Origin: Christiangramia echinicola DSM 19838
Lineage (GTDB): Bacteria; Bacteroidota; Bacteroidia; Flavobacteriales; Flavobacteriaceae
Assembly (NCBI RefSeq): GCF_000423065.1
Contig: NZ_AUHG01000010.1
Coordinates: forward strand, 310,001 to 374,000
Direction of reading: 5' to 3'
DNA length: 64,000 nucleotides
The notes below the pieces were generated by a model. The model searched no databases. It was not told the DNA's origin and worked only from the letters and a program-made list of their open reading frames with translations. Below, piece after piece: positions 36,777 through 45,321 of the stretch. The stretch's first letter is position 1. Every line of letters starts with the position of its first letter. The translations under genes were made by a program, and so were the position numbers.

Positions 36777-37712
36777 TTATAAATACTTTTGGTAGAGATG
36801 ATAAAGGATTTTTAATTCCTTATCATTCAAATATGGCTTTTTATAGTTCTCCTGAATAAAATGAAGCTTAAAGGCTTTAATGGCAGCCGGCAGATCTGAG
36901 ATATCATAACCAATGATCTTTAGTGCCATTGCGTAATCAAAATCTGCGGGAATCACCTGGGGAAATATATACCTGTTTAAAAATGGAAGCGTGTTTTGAT
37001 CGGGTTGCATTTCAAAACCCGAAGGGAAAGCTTTAAAAAATTCAGAGGCCAGTTGTAGATTAGCCACTTTTTCCTCATCGTACCAAAGCCCATAGCCTTC
37101 TTCTGCCAGTCGTTTCCAGGGAAAATTTGCATTAGGATCTACCTTTCTACTTGGAGCAATATCTGAATGGCCTATAAAATTTTTAGCAGGAATATTAAAT
37201 TTTTCTTTCAGCTGATCTAATACAGCCAGTAAACTCTGGATTTGAGGTTCAGAAAATTCTTCATAGCCATTATTGTCCAGCTCAATTCCTATCGAGGATG
37301 AATTAAGATCTGAATTATTTCCCCACATGCCAGCGCCTCCGTGCCATCCTCGAAAATAATCATTCAACATCTGATAGATTTCGCCATCTCTTGATATTAC
37401 GTAATGTGCACTTACCTGAGTTCTTGGTAAAGTAAAGGTCTTAAGAGTTTGCTGAACAGAGTCCTGTGCCGTATGATGTATAACTACATAATTAGGTTTT
37501 CTTAAGTTGAAATTGGTTGTTCCAACCGGATACTTTCCATAATTGAGACTGTCTGTTTGTTTACCTTTATCTGGAGTGAACTCTGTAAGATCCTGGGAAA
37601 GATCCTTGGCTCTTTTTTTATAAATTTTATTCGTTTTAGAATATGGATTTGAACCACAGGAACAGATAAGAATTCCTATGATCAAATAACTTAAAAGTAC
37701 CCGTAATTTCAT
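36777..37712 (-). CDS. N-acetylmuramoyl-L-alanine amidase, AmiD-like lipoprotein
   Basis: A 311-residue outer-membrane-type lipoprotein (lipobox before Cys19 in LIIGILICSC) of the Amidase_2 family, releasing stem peptides from MurNAc. Zinc-site motifs are NYVVIHHTAQD, HYVISRDGEIYQML, GWHGGAG, IGIELDNNGYE and IGHSDIAPSRKVDPN. The GWHGG tract and the DPG-like end place it with AmiD/AmpD-type enzymes. A helical C-terminal part (about 225-311) resembles the peptidoglycan-binding tail of AmiD. Second amidase of the operon, with 10-base spacers on both sides. Confidence 0.92.
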   Translation of the reverse strand: MKLRVLLSYLIIGILICSCGSNPYSKTNKIYKKRAKDLSQDLTEFTPDKGKQTDSLNYGKYPVGTTNFNLRKPNYVVIHHTAQDSVQQTLKTFTLPRTQVSAHYVISRDGEIYQMLNDYFRGWHGGAGMWGNNSDLNSSSIGIELDNNGYEEFSEPQIQSLLAVLDQLKEKFNIPAKNFIGHSDIAPSRKVDPNANFPWKRLAEEGYGLWYDEEKVANLQLASEFFKAFPSGFEMQPDQNTLPFLNRYIFPQVIPADFDYAMALKIIGYDISDLPAAIKAFKLHFIQENYKKPYLNDKELKILYHLYQKYL

Positions 37713-37722
37713 TTAGAATTTT

Positions 37723-39642
37723 TTAGAATTTCCAGCGAACAAAGGCTTCCATCGCCTCGTAGTTAGCAAGGCCTAATTTGTGATAATTCACGGCGGTTTC
37801 CCGGTTTCTCTCTTCAGCTCTGACCCAGAACTCCCTTTCGTCATCACCTGGGAAAACCGGCCTGTCTTTTTGGGATTGGTGCTGGAAAATAGCATGCCTT
37901 TTCCTTTGAACTTCCTGGGGAGAAAGAGGAACCGCCATTTCAATTTCGTGTACCTGAAATTCCTGCCATGCGCCACGGTATAACCAGAACCAGCAATCCT
38001 TTACCCAGTCTTCAGTCTTTTTAAGACGCTTTAGAGCCTCCTCTACAATTCTAAAGCAAATGATATGGGTTCCATGGGGATCGGCGAAATCACCTGCTGC
38101 AAAAACCTGTTGAGGTTTTATTTTCTGAAGTAGTTCCATGGTTAGAACTATATCTTCTTCGGTAACAGGATTCTTTTTTCGTTTTCCGGTTTCATAGAAT
38201 GGCAAAGCCATAAAATGTATCTGCTCATCTTTAAGGCCGGCATAACGTGCTCCGGCAATGGCTTCTGTTTTTCGTATAAAGCCTTTTACTTCCTGAATTT
38301 CTTCCAGATCTATATCGTTTGGCTGTTTTGTTTTCAGGAAGTTTCGCATTTTCTCGTAAATCGAGGTTAATTTCGAAATGTCTTCTCCTATACTTTTCTT
38401 GAAATCTATGGCAAACTCAATGTACCTCAGCACATCGGTATCCCATACCGCTGTATTTCCAGAAGTCTGGTACGCTACATGTACATCATGAACCTGGTCT
38501 ACAAGCCTGATAAATGTTCCTCCCATAGAAATTACGTCATCATCGGGATGAGGGCTAAAGATTAAAGAGCGTTTATGAGAAGGCTCTTTTCTTTCTGGCC
38601 TTTGAGAATCGTCAGCATTAGGTTTCCCTCCTGGCCAACCCGTAATGCTATGCTGCAGTTGGTTAAAAACATGGATGTTAATGTCGTAAGCTGGTCCCTG
38701 TTCTGTAGCTAGCTGGGCCATTCCGTTAGAATTATAATCTTCTTCGGTTAATTTAAGAATAGGTTTATTAATGGTCCCGGATAACCAGATCACTGCTTTT
38801 TTAATCAGTTGAGGTGTCCAGTTACAGTCTTTCACCAGCCAGGGTGTATCAAATCTAGTGAGCTCAGATGCCGCGTCTTCGTCCAGGATGAATTCTACAT
38901 TATCTGATAGTTGTAAAAAAGTAGCTGGAACGCTTGAAGAGATCTCTCCTTCCACAGCTTTCCTTATTATAGGTGCTTTTTTCTTACTCCAGGCCATAAG
39001 TATGATCTCCTTAGCCTTGAAAATGGTCCCGATTCCCATGGTGATCGCCTTGGTAGGAACATTTTCCTTTCCTCCAAAATCCCTTGATGCATCACGACGG
39101 GTAAGATCATCTAAAGTTACCAGTCTTGTTCCGGAGTTTGGAGCAGATCCAGGTTCGTTAAAACCTATATGCCCAGTTCTACCAATACCCAGAACCTGAA
39201 GATCCAGACCGCCAACTTCGGTGATCTTTCTTTCATAATCCAGACAGTAATTGGCGATATCTTCTTTTTTTAAGGTACCATCGGGAATATGAATATTTTC
39301 CCTTTTAATATCTATATGATTAAAAAGCTGTTCATCCATAAAGCGAACATAGCTCTGTTTGGCTTCTGGATGCATGGGGTAATATTCGTCCAGGTTGAAA
39401 GTAATCACATTTTGAAAGCTTAAACCTTCTTCTTTATGCATTCTGGCAAGTTCTGTGTAAACTTCCACAGGAGTGGCTCCAGTTGCCAGCCCTAGAATCG
39501 CATTTTCTCCTTTCTCCTTTTTCCTAATTATAATATCTGCAATTCTGCGAGCGACCTTTATTGAAGCGATATGTTCATCTTTATAAACACTAACTGCCAG
39601 TTTTTCAAATCGGGTTTCTTCTAATAGATTTAATCTCGCCAT
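37723..39642 (-). CDS. nagB: Glucosamine-6-phosphate deaminase fused to PIG-L/LmbE deacetylase
   Basis: A 639-residue cytoplasmic two-domain protein. Residues 1-270 are NagB, which turns glucosamine-6-phosphate into fructose-6-phosphate and ammonia, with LGLATGATP, the base in FNLDEYYP (Asp84) and GHIGFNEPGS (His158, Glu163). The residue matching Asp141 of E. coli NagB is Thr156 (GIGRTGHIG), a departure from the classical active site. From about 357 a PIG-L deacetylase domain begins with IFSPHPDDDVISMGG (zinc ligands His365, Asp368) and a later DPHGTH. PIG-L enzymes de-N-acetylate amino sugars, so the fusion may replace NagA, which is absent from the cluster. Confidence 0.92.
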   Translation of the reverse strand: MARLNLLEETRFEKLAVSVYKDEHIASIKVARRIADIIIRKKEKGENAILGLATGATPVEVYTELARMHKEEGLSFQNVITFNLDEYYPMHPEAKQSYVRFMDEQLFNHIDIKRENIHIPDGTLKKEDIANYCLDYERKITEVGGLDLQVLGIGRTGHIGFNEPGSAPNSGTRLVTLDDLTRRDASRDFGGKENVPTKAITMGIGTIFKAKEIILMAWSKKKAPIIRKAVEGEISSSVPATFLQLSDNVEFILDEDAASELTRFDTPWLVKDCNWTPQLIKKAVIWLSGTINKPILKLTEEDYNSNGMAQLATEQGPAYDINIHVFNQLQHSITGWPGGKPNADDSQRPERKEPSHKRSLIFSPHPDDDVISMGGTFIRLVDQVHDVHVAYQTSGNTAVWDTDVLRYIEFAIDFKKSIGEDISKLTSIYEKMRNFLKTKQPNDIDLEEIQEVKGFIRKTEAIAGARYAGLKDEQIHFMALPFYETGKRKKNPVTEEDIVLTMELLQKIKPQQVFAAGDFADPHGTHIICFRIVEEALKRLKKTEDWVKDCWFWLYRGAWQEFQVHEIEMAVPLSPQEVQRKRHAIFQHQSQKDRPVFPGDDEREFWVRAEERNRETAVNYHKLGLANYEAMEAFVRWKF

Positions 39643-39676
39643 AATTCTGTATTATAATTTGTTTTATTTGGTCCAG

Positions 39677-40945
39677 CTAAGATTCAGATTTCAGCATGGA
39701 CATCTGATTTTTAAAAATATCATCCATTACAGCAATCGTCCCACCATATAAACTTGAGTTTGAGCCAAGATTGGAAAGTTCTATACTTGTTCTTTCCTTT
39801 AGCTGCATCATACAGTAAGTATTGGTAGATTGCTGAATTGGAGTGGTTATAAATTGTTTTGCTTTAGCTATTTCGCCTTCCAGGATTATTAATTCCGGGT
39901 TGAATATCTGGATTAGGATCGCAATACCTTTTCCCAGGCTTATTCCAATCTCAGATAATAAGTTGATCGCAAACTGGTCTCCTTTGTTTGCTGCCTGGAT
40001 GATGATCGCAGGATCCATTTTTTTGAAATTATCTCCTTTAAGGTCATTTAAAACTGAAGTTTGTCCTTGTTTTAAACCTTCTTTCGCTTTTCTTACCAGT
40101 GCCAGACCTGATGCTTCCATCTCCAGACATCCTCTTTTCCCGCAATGACATAGTAATCCGTCTTCCGTCATAGGAATGTGACCAAATTCTCCAGCAAATC
40201 CAGAGTGGCCGGTATGCATTTTACCTCCCATGATAATTCCGAGGCCTACACCCCAGTCCATGGAGATCACCAGTACATTTTCTTTGTCTTTGGCAATACC
40301 AAACCTATATTCGGCCAGGCAGGCACTTTTGGTATCATTCAGAATAACCACAGGTTTTTTGAATTTCTTTTCAAACTTATTTTGTAGCGATTCCGGTTCC
40401 TGTTCTGTCAGGTAATAGGTGTAGTTCTTACCTTCAGTCGTTGAAACCAGACCGGGCATACTAATTCCTATTCCTAGAAGCTTATCGGCATCTATTCCAG
40501 AATTAGCAATCACTTCCTGTGCTTTTTCATGCAGGAGATCTACAATATTGGATTTTGGAGAAATTTCTGTTGCAATTGATTCCTCGGTAATAATAGAATG
40601 ATTGTTATCTGTAATGGCAATTTTGATCTTAAATCGTTTGATATGTATACTTAAGACAAAAAATGAATGTTCTTTAAGACCATAGAGGTCAGGTTTTCGG
40701 CCACCTTCAGATTTTCCCTGTCCAGATTTTACAACTATTCCACTTTCCATCAATTGATTGATCAGGGCCATGGAGGTAGGTAAGCTAATATTGAATTTTG
40801 AGCATATCTCCGCATTGGAAGTGCTTCCATTTAGAAAAAGATACTTGATGATTTTAATTTTCTGAAGAAATTTTTTTCGTTCAATATTACTAATATCAAC
40901 CAGAGTATCTTTAGTTATGAGGAAATCCTGTAAATTTTTAGTCAT
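39677..40945 (-). CDS. ROK-family transcriptional regulator (NagC/Mlc-like)
   Basis: A 422-residue regulator with an N-terminal winged helix-turn-helix (about 25-85: STSNAEICSKFNISLPTSMALINQLMES) and a sugar-sensing ROK domain with the intact zinc cluster CHCGKRGCLEMEASG and NDTKSACLAEYRFG. NagC and Mlc relatives repress amino-sugar genes until an effector such as GlcNAc-6-phosphate binds. The ATG at 40945 is chosen; a TTG at 40987 is possible. It heads the minus-strand block and is divergent from NagX, so autoregulation and control of the whole locus from the 194-base intergenic region are likely. The effector (MurNAc-6-P or GlcNAc-6-P) is inferred. Confidence 0.9.
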   Translation of the reverse strand: MTKNLQDFLITKDTLVDISNIERKKFLQKIKIIKYLFLNGSTSNAEICSKFNISLPTSMALINQLMESGIVVKSGQGKSEGGRKPDLYGLKEHSFFVLSIHIKRFKIKIAITDNNHSIITEESIATEISPKSNIVDLLHEKAQEVIANSGIDADKLLGIGISMPGLVSTTEGKNYTYYLTEQEPESLQNKFEKKFKKPVVILNDTKSACLAEYRFGIAKDKENVLVISMDWGVGLGIIMGGKMHTGHSGFAGEFGHIPMTEDGLLCHCGKRGCLEMEASGLALVRKAKEGLKQGQTSVLNDLKGDNFKKMDPAIIIQAANKGDQFAINLLSEIGISLGKGIAILIQIFNPELIILEGEIAKAKQFITTPIQQSTNTYCMMQLKERTSIELSNLGSNSSLYGGTIAVMDDIFKNQMSMLKSES

Positions 40946-41052
40946 ATAACAAATTGAAAATTTTAATAATAGCTCAAAATACTTCAATTATTTAATTTTC
41001 CTAAACCAGAAATTAAAATTATAAAAAAAATCCAATTTCAAGAAGTATTAAA

Positions 41053-41096
41053 TAAAAATTTTACATAAGATCTGATAATTAATAAAAATTTATACT
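41053..41096. promoter_or_regulatory. Tandem AT-rich candidate operators between regulator and NagX
   Basis: ATAAAAATTTTACATAAG (41053-41070) matches the site before the ROK kinase at 17 of 18 positions; a second partial copy ATAAAAATTTATAC lies at 41083-41096, 30 bases on, about three helical turns. They sit in the divergent spacer of the ROK regulator and NagX. Binding by the regulator is inferred, and the AT richness of all spacers calls for caution. Confidence 0.35.
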
Positions 41097-41139
41097 TTTA
41101 TAACTGATTCGAATTGTATACAGATTTTATTGATAATTA

Positions 41140-42288
41140 ATGAAAGGTACAGCTCAAAATACAGCAACACCGGGTAAACAGCGATATCTCGCACTGGATG
41201 TTTTACGTGGAATGACCATTGCTCTTATGATACTGGTAAATACTCCCGGTAGTTGGTCTACCATCTATGCTCCGTTTAAACATGCAGCCTGGCATGGATT
41301 TACCATTACCGATCTTGTTTTTCCTACCTTTTTATTTGTAGTGGGAAATGCAGCAAGTTTCAGTCTTCGTAAATATGAGAAGCAATCTGAAGCTGCTTTT
41401 CTAAAAAAGGTTGTCAAAAGAAGTTTACTTATTTTTCTAATAGGTCTGCTTCTTAATGCTTTTCCATTTGTAACCCGGGAGGCGGGTGAGCTGGTTCTAA
41501 AGGATTTTAGTAAGCTTCGTATCATGGGAGTACTACAGCGCATTGCCTTATGTTATTTATTTGGTTCTCTCCTTCTTCATTTTTTAAAACTAAAGTGGAT
41601 TCTGGTTTTTAGTTCATTTCTACTAGCTACTTATTGGTTAGTGATGTGGTATTTTGGAACTCATCCAGACCCATACAGTCTGGAGCATAATGTCGCTTTA
41701 AAATTTGATTTATTAGTTTTCCCGGCAGAAAACTTATGGAGAGGCTTTGGTAGAGCATTTGACCCTGAAGGTTTGTTAAGCACAATTCCGGCAATAATAA
41801 ATGTAATAGCGGGTTATGTAGCAGGAAAATTTATCCAGAATTCAGGAAATAATATGAATACGGTCCTGAAATTAGCTGTTGCGGCTATGATTCTCCTTGG
41901 AGTAGCCCTGATTTGGTCTCCATATTTTCCAATTAATAAAGCGATCTGGACAAGTACTTTTGTCTTATACAGTACAGGCTGGGATCTTCTTATTCTGGGA
42001 GGATTGATTTTAACCATAGAGGTATTTGGAATTAAAAAATGGACATATTTCTTTCAGGCATTCGGTAAAAATCCGTTATTCATATTTATTATGTCTGGTG
42101 TGCTGGTCATGCTTATGGCGGTAATTTTAATAGAAAACCAATCGATGAAGGCGTGGATTTATAATAATTTCTACCTCACCTGGTTAAGTGATTATAATGC
42201 TTCACTTGTATTCGCTATTAGTTATATGTTACTCATGTGGTTAATTGGGTATGTCCTGGACAGAAATAAAATTTATATAAAAGTTTAA
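41140..42288 (+). CDS. nagX: NagX-like transmembrane acyltransferase-family protein (DUF5009/HGSNAT-like)
   Basis: A 382-residue inner-membrane protein with about 10-11 hydrophobic helices. The N-terminal motif YLALDVLRGMTIALMILVN and the downstream AAWHGFTITDLVFPTFLF are diagnostic of the heparan-alpha-glucosaminide N-acetyltransferase-like group, including NagX encoded in GlcNAc gene clusters of Shewanella and Xanthomonas. Human HGSNAT acetylates glucosamine ends across a membrane using acetyl-CoA. A comparable role, acetylating glucosamine residues of de-acetylated wall sugars in the periplasm, is plausible but unproven. It is followed by nagZ after 13 bases. Confidence 0.85.
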   Translation: MKGTAQNTATPGKQRYLALDVLRGMTIALMILVNTPGSWSTIYAPFKHAAWHGFTITDLVFPTFLFVVGNAASFSLRKYEKQSEAAFLKKVVKRSLLIFLIGLLLNAFPFVTREAGELVLKDFSKLRIMGVLQRIALCYLFGSLLLHFLKLKWILVFSSFLLATYWLVMWYFGTHPDPYSLEHNVALKFDLLVFPAENLWRGFGRAFDPEGLLSTIPAIINVIAGYVAGKFIQNSGNNMNTVLKLAVAAMILLGVALIWSPYFPINKAIWTSTFVLYSTGWDLLILGGLILTIEVFGIKKWTYFFQAFGKNPLFIFIMSGVLVMLMAVILIENQSMKAWIYNNFYLTWLSDYNASLVFAISYMLLMWLIGYVLDRNKIYIKV

Positions 42289-42301
42289 GAACTCAATACA
42301 G

Positions 42302-45250
42302 ATGAAATTAAGCAAGACTTTATTTATAATTAGTATCAGTTTGTTATTCGGAAGCCTTCAGGCGCAGGATTCAGATATCAAAAAACCCGATTTTCTGCAA
42401 TATGAAAACAGTAAATGGGTGGACTCTATCATGGCAGAACTTTCTCCGGATGAGCGAATTGCGCAACTATTTATGATCCCGGCTTTTTCTAACAAGGGAG
42501 AAGAGCATACACAGGAAGTACTGAAACAGATTAAAGAATATAAGATTGGTGGGCTTATTTTTATGCAGGGTGATCCAAAATCCCAGTTAGAACTGATGAA
42601 TGACTATCAGTTGGCCTCCGAAGTTCCTTTGATTGGGGCTATAGACGCGGAATGGGGACTTGGGATGAGATTGGAAAACTCGATAAGTTTCCCTTACCAG
42701 ATGGCTTTAGGAGCAATTCAGGATGATGAACTCATTTATGATATGGGTGTTGAGATCGCGAGACAAATTAAACGTTCCGGGCTACATATAAATTTTGGTC
42801 CTGTGGTAGATGTGAATAATAATCCACAGAACCCAGTGATAAATTATCGCTCTTTTGGAGAGGATAAGGAAAATGTTAGCAGAAAAGGAATTGCCTATAT
42901 GAAGGGAATGCAAAGTCAGAATCTCCTGGCAACAGCAAAACATTTCCCCGGACATGGAGATACCGATACCGATTCTCATTATGCTTTACCACAGATCAAC
43001 CATCCATTCGAAAGGCTGGATGATCTTGAAATGTATCCTTTTAAGGAATTGATCAACGCCGGAATTGGAGGGGTGATGGTCGCACATTTGGATATTCCTG
43101 CTCTTGATTCTACAGGTGCACCATCTACCTTATCTAAACCTATTATAACCGGAATATTAAAGGAACGTCTTGGATTTAAAGGCTTGATAGTTACCGATGC
43201 TATGAATATGAAAGGTGTTGCCGAAGGAAATGAGCCGGGAGTGGTAGATAAAGATGCAGTACTTGCCGGAAATGATCTACTTGAATTTTCTGAAGATATA
43301 CCTAAAGCTATCACCGAAATTAGAAATGCGATTAATAGCGGATTGATTTCCCAGGCTGAAATTGACGAACGTTGCCGAAAAATTTTGGCTGTAAAACAAT
43401 GGGTTGGTCTTAATAAATATAAATCAATACCTGTTGAAAATATAGAAGAACAGGTGAACAGTCCTGAAGCAAAATGGTTGAATAGAAGACTGGTTGAAGC
43501 ATCTCTTACCTTGCTGAAAAATGAGAATTCTTTACTACCTCTTCAAAAACTGGATACCTTAAAGATTGCTTCTGTTTCTATTGGTGCAACTAAGGAAACA
43601 GAATTTCAGAAAACCTTAAATCTATATAACAAGGTTGATAACTTTCAGTTGAGCCGTGAAGCTGATGATTCAGAAATTAATGAGCTTAAAGAAATCCTGG
43701 AAGCCTATAATATGGTGGTAGTTGGCTTGCATGATTTCAGCATAAGACCTAGAAATAAAATCGAGCTTGCTAATGGGGTTCAGTCTTTCATTTCAGAACT
43801 TGCTGTGCAAAAAAATACGGTTTTCAGTCTTTTTAAAAATCCTTACGTAATTAATAGCCTTGAAAATATTGAAGAGGCAGATGTACTGATCGAGGCTTAT
43901 CAGGATTCTGAGCTGGCTCAGGAGCTTGCGGCACAATTGATATTTGGAGGCGTAGGGGCGTCGGGGAAACTTCCTGTTACGGTTGGCGAGAAATTTAAAG
44001 CCGGCAATGGTTTGGATTTAAAAGGAGGAATTCGTTTTAAATATACCGTTCCAGAAGATGCAGGAATGAATTCTAAAAAACTTGGGAATGCTGTAGATTC
44101 TCTCATGCATCAGGCAATGAATGCCAAAGCAACTCCGGGTGGAGTGGTACTGGTAGCAAAAGATCAGAAAGTGGTTCTTCATAAAGCCTATGGTTTTCAT
44201 AAATACAGTGATACAATCAAGGTAGAAAAGACAGATCTTTATGATCTTGCTTCTGTAAGTAAGATTTCAACAGCTTTACCGGCGATCATGAAATTATCTG
44301 ATGAAGGTAAATTTGACCTGGAGGCCGGGATCGATGATTATTTGCCATATTTCAGGAATTCTAATAAAGAGGGAATAGCTTTCAGACAGATTCTTGCTCA
44401 CCAGGCACGTTTTAAGCCCTGGATACCCTACTGGAAAAATACGTTAAGAGATAATGGAAGTTTTAGATGGAATACTTTTAAAAAAGATTCTTCAGCCAGG
44501 TATCCGGTACGCGTGAGCGATGAACTGTGGTTACATAGAAATTATAAAAAAAAGATCTTTAAAGCGATCAAAAAGTCTCCTTTGGAGGCTGAGGCAAAAT
44601 ATAAATATTCCGGACTATTATTCTATCTACTGCCAGATATTGTTGAGCGGCTTACCAATGAAGATTTCATTAAATATATCAACGAGAACTTTTATGATAG
44701 ATTAGGAGCTACAACCGTTACCTATAATCCTTCAGAAAAATTTGAATTGAACAGGATCGTCCCAACTGAAAATGATTTTAATTTCAGGCACGAACAGATC
44801 CATGGGAATGTGCATGATGAGGGCGCGATAATGATGGGTGGGGTTTCTGCCAACGCCGGTTTGTTTGCTAATGCCAATGACCTGGCGAAATTAATGCAAA
44901 TGTATTTGAATATGGGAGATTACGGCGGTATGCGTTTTATCGATGAGTCTACTTTAAAGGATTTCACAAAAACCCAATTTCCCGAAAATAATAATCATAG
45001 AGCACTGGCTTTTGATAAGCCTTACCTTGAATATAGAGGAGAAAAGAGTAATACTGCAAAAGACGCAAGTGCAGAAAGTTTCGGACATACAGGATTCACC
45101 GGAACAATGGTCTGGATGGATCCAAAGGAAGATCTGCTCTATATATTTCTGTCTAACAGAGTGGTGCCAACCCGGGAAAATACAAGGCTCTACAAGCTAA
45201 ATACCAGGACCCAGATTCAGCAGGCGTTGTATGATTCCATAGAGGAGTAA
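42302..45250 (+). CDS. nagZ: GH3 beta-N-acetylglucosaminidase NagZ fused to serine beta-lactamase-family domain
   Basis: A 982-residue exported protein. A signal peptide (to LQAQ, about residue 21) precedes the GH3 domain (about 35-390) with the NagZ-specific dyad loop AKHFPGHGDTDTDSHYALP and the nucleophile Asp299 in VTDAMNMKGV, then a GH3 C-terminal domain (about 400-575). From about residue 595 a serine hydrolase of the class C beta-lactamase fold follows, with Ser651-V-S-Lys654, KYSG as the tyrosine motif and GHTGFTG replacing KTG. NagZ removes GlcNAc from GlcNAc-MurNAc. The C-terminal domain may be a D-amino-acid peptidase or esterase acting on stems; it need not destroy antibiotics. Confidence 0.93.
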   Translation: MKLSKTLFIISISLLFGSLQAQDSDIKKPDFLQYENSKWVDSIMAELSPDERIAQLFMIPAFSNKGEEHTQEVLKQIKEYKIGGLIFMQGDPKSQLELMNDYQLASEVPLIGAIDAEWGLGMRLENSISFPYQMALGAIQDDELIYDMGVEIARQIKRSGLHINFGPVVDVNNNPQNPVINYRSFGEDKENVSRKGIAYMKGMQSQNLLATAKHFPGHGDTDTDSHYALPQINHPFERLDDLEMYPFKELINAGIGGVMVAHLDIPALDSTGAPSTLSKPIITGILKERLGFKGLIVTDAMNMKGVAEGNEPGVVDKDAVLAGNDLLEFSEDIPKAITEIRNAINSGLISQAEIDERCRKILAVKQWVGLNKYKSIPVENIEEQVNSPEAKWLNRRLVEASLTLLKNENSLLPLQKLDTLKIASVSIGATKETEFQKTLNLYNKVDNFQLSREADDSEINELKEILEAYNMVVVGLHDFSIRPRNKIELANGVQSFISELAVQKNTVFSLFKNPYVINSLENIEEADVLIEAYQDSELAQELAAQLIFGGVGASGKLPVTVGEKFKAGNGLDLKGGIRFKYTVPEDAGMNSKKLGNAVDSLMHQAMNAKATPGGVVLVAKDQKVVLHKAYGFHKYSDTIKVEKTDLYDLASVSKISTALPAIMKLSDEGKFDLEAGIDDYLPYFRNSNKEGIAFRQILAHQARFKPWIPYWKNTLRDNGSFRWNTFKKDSSARYPVRVSDELWLHRNYKKKIFKAIKKSPLEAEAKYKYSGLLFYLLPDIVERLTNEDFIKYINENFYDRLGATTVTYNPSEKFELNRIVPTENDFNFRHEQIHGNVHDEGAIMMGGVSANAGLFANANDLAKLMQMYLNMGDYGGMRFIDESTLKDFTKTQFPENNNHRALAFDKPYLEYRGEKSNTAKDASAESFGHTGFTGTMVWMDPKEDLLYIFLSNRVVPTRENTRLYKLNTRTQIQQALYDSIEE

Positions 45251-45321
45251 AAAATTTAAATAACATGAATTTTCATATTATGTAGGGATTTGTTGAGAGA
45301 CTTATTAAAAAACCTCTCAAG

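Noticed and set aside
44087-45250. Antibiotic-resistance beta-lactamase
   Set aside because: The domain is the C-terminal part of a NagZ fusion, with HTG instead of KTG; the murein context fits a peptidase or esterase better.
45293-45320. TTGAGAG ... CTCTCAA inverted repeat as terminator of nagZ
   Set aside because: Seven-base arms over a 14-base loop and no T run after it; too weak to call a terminator.
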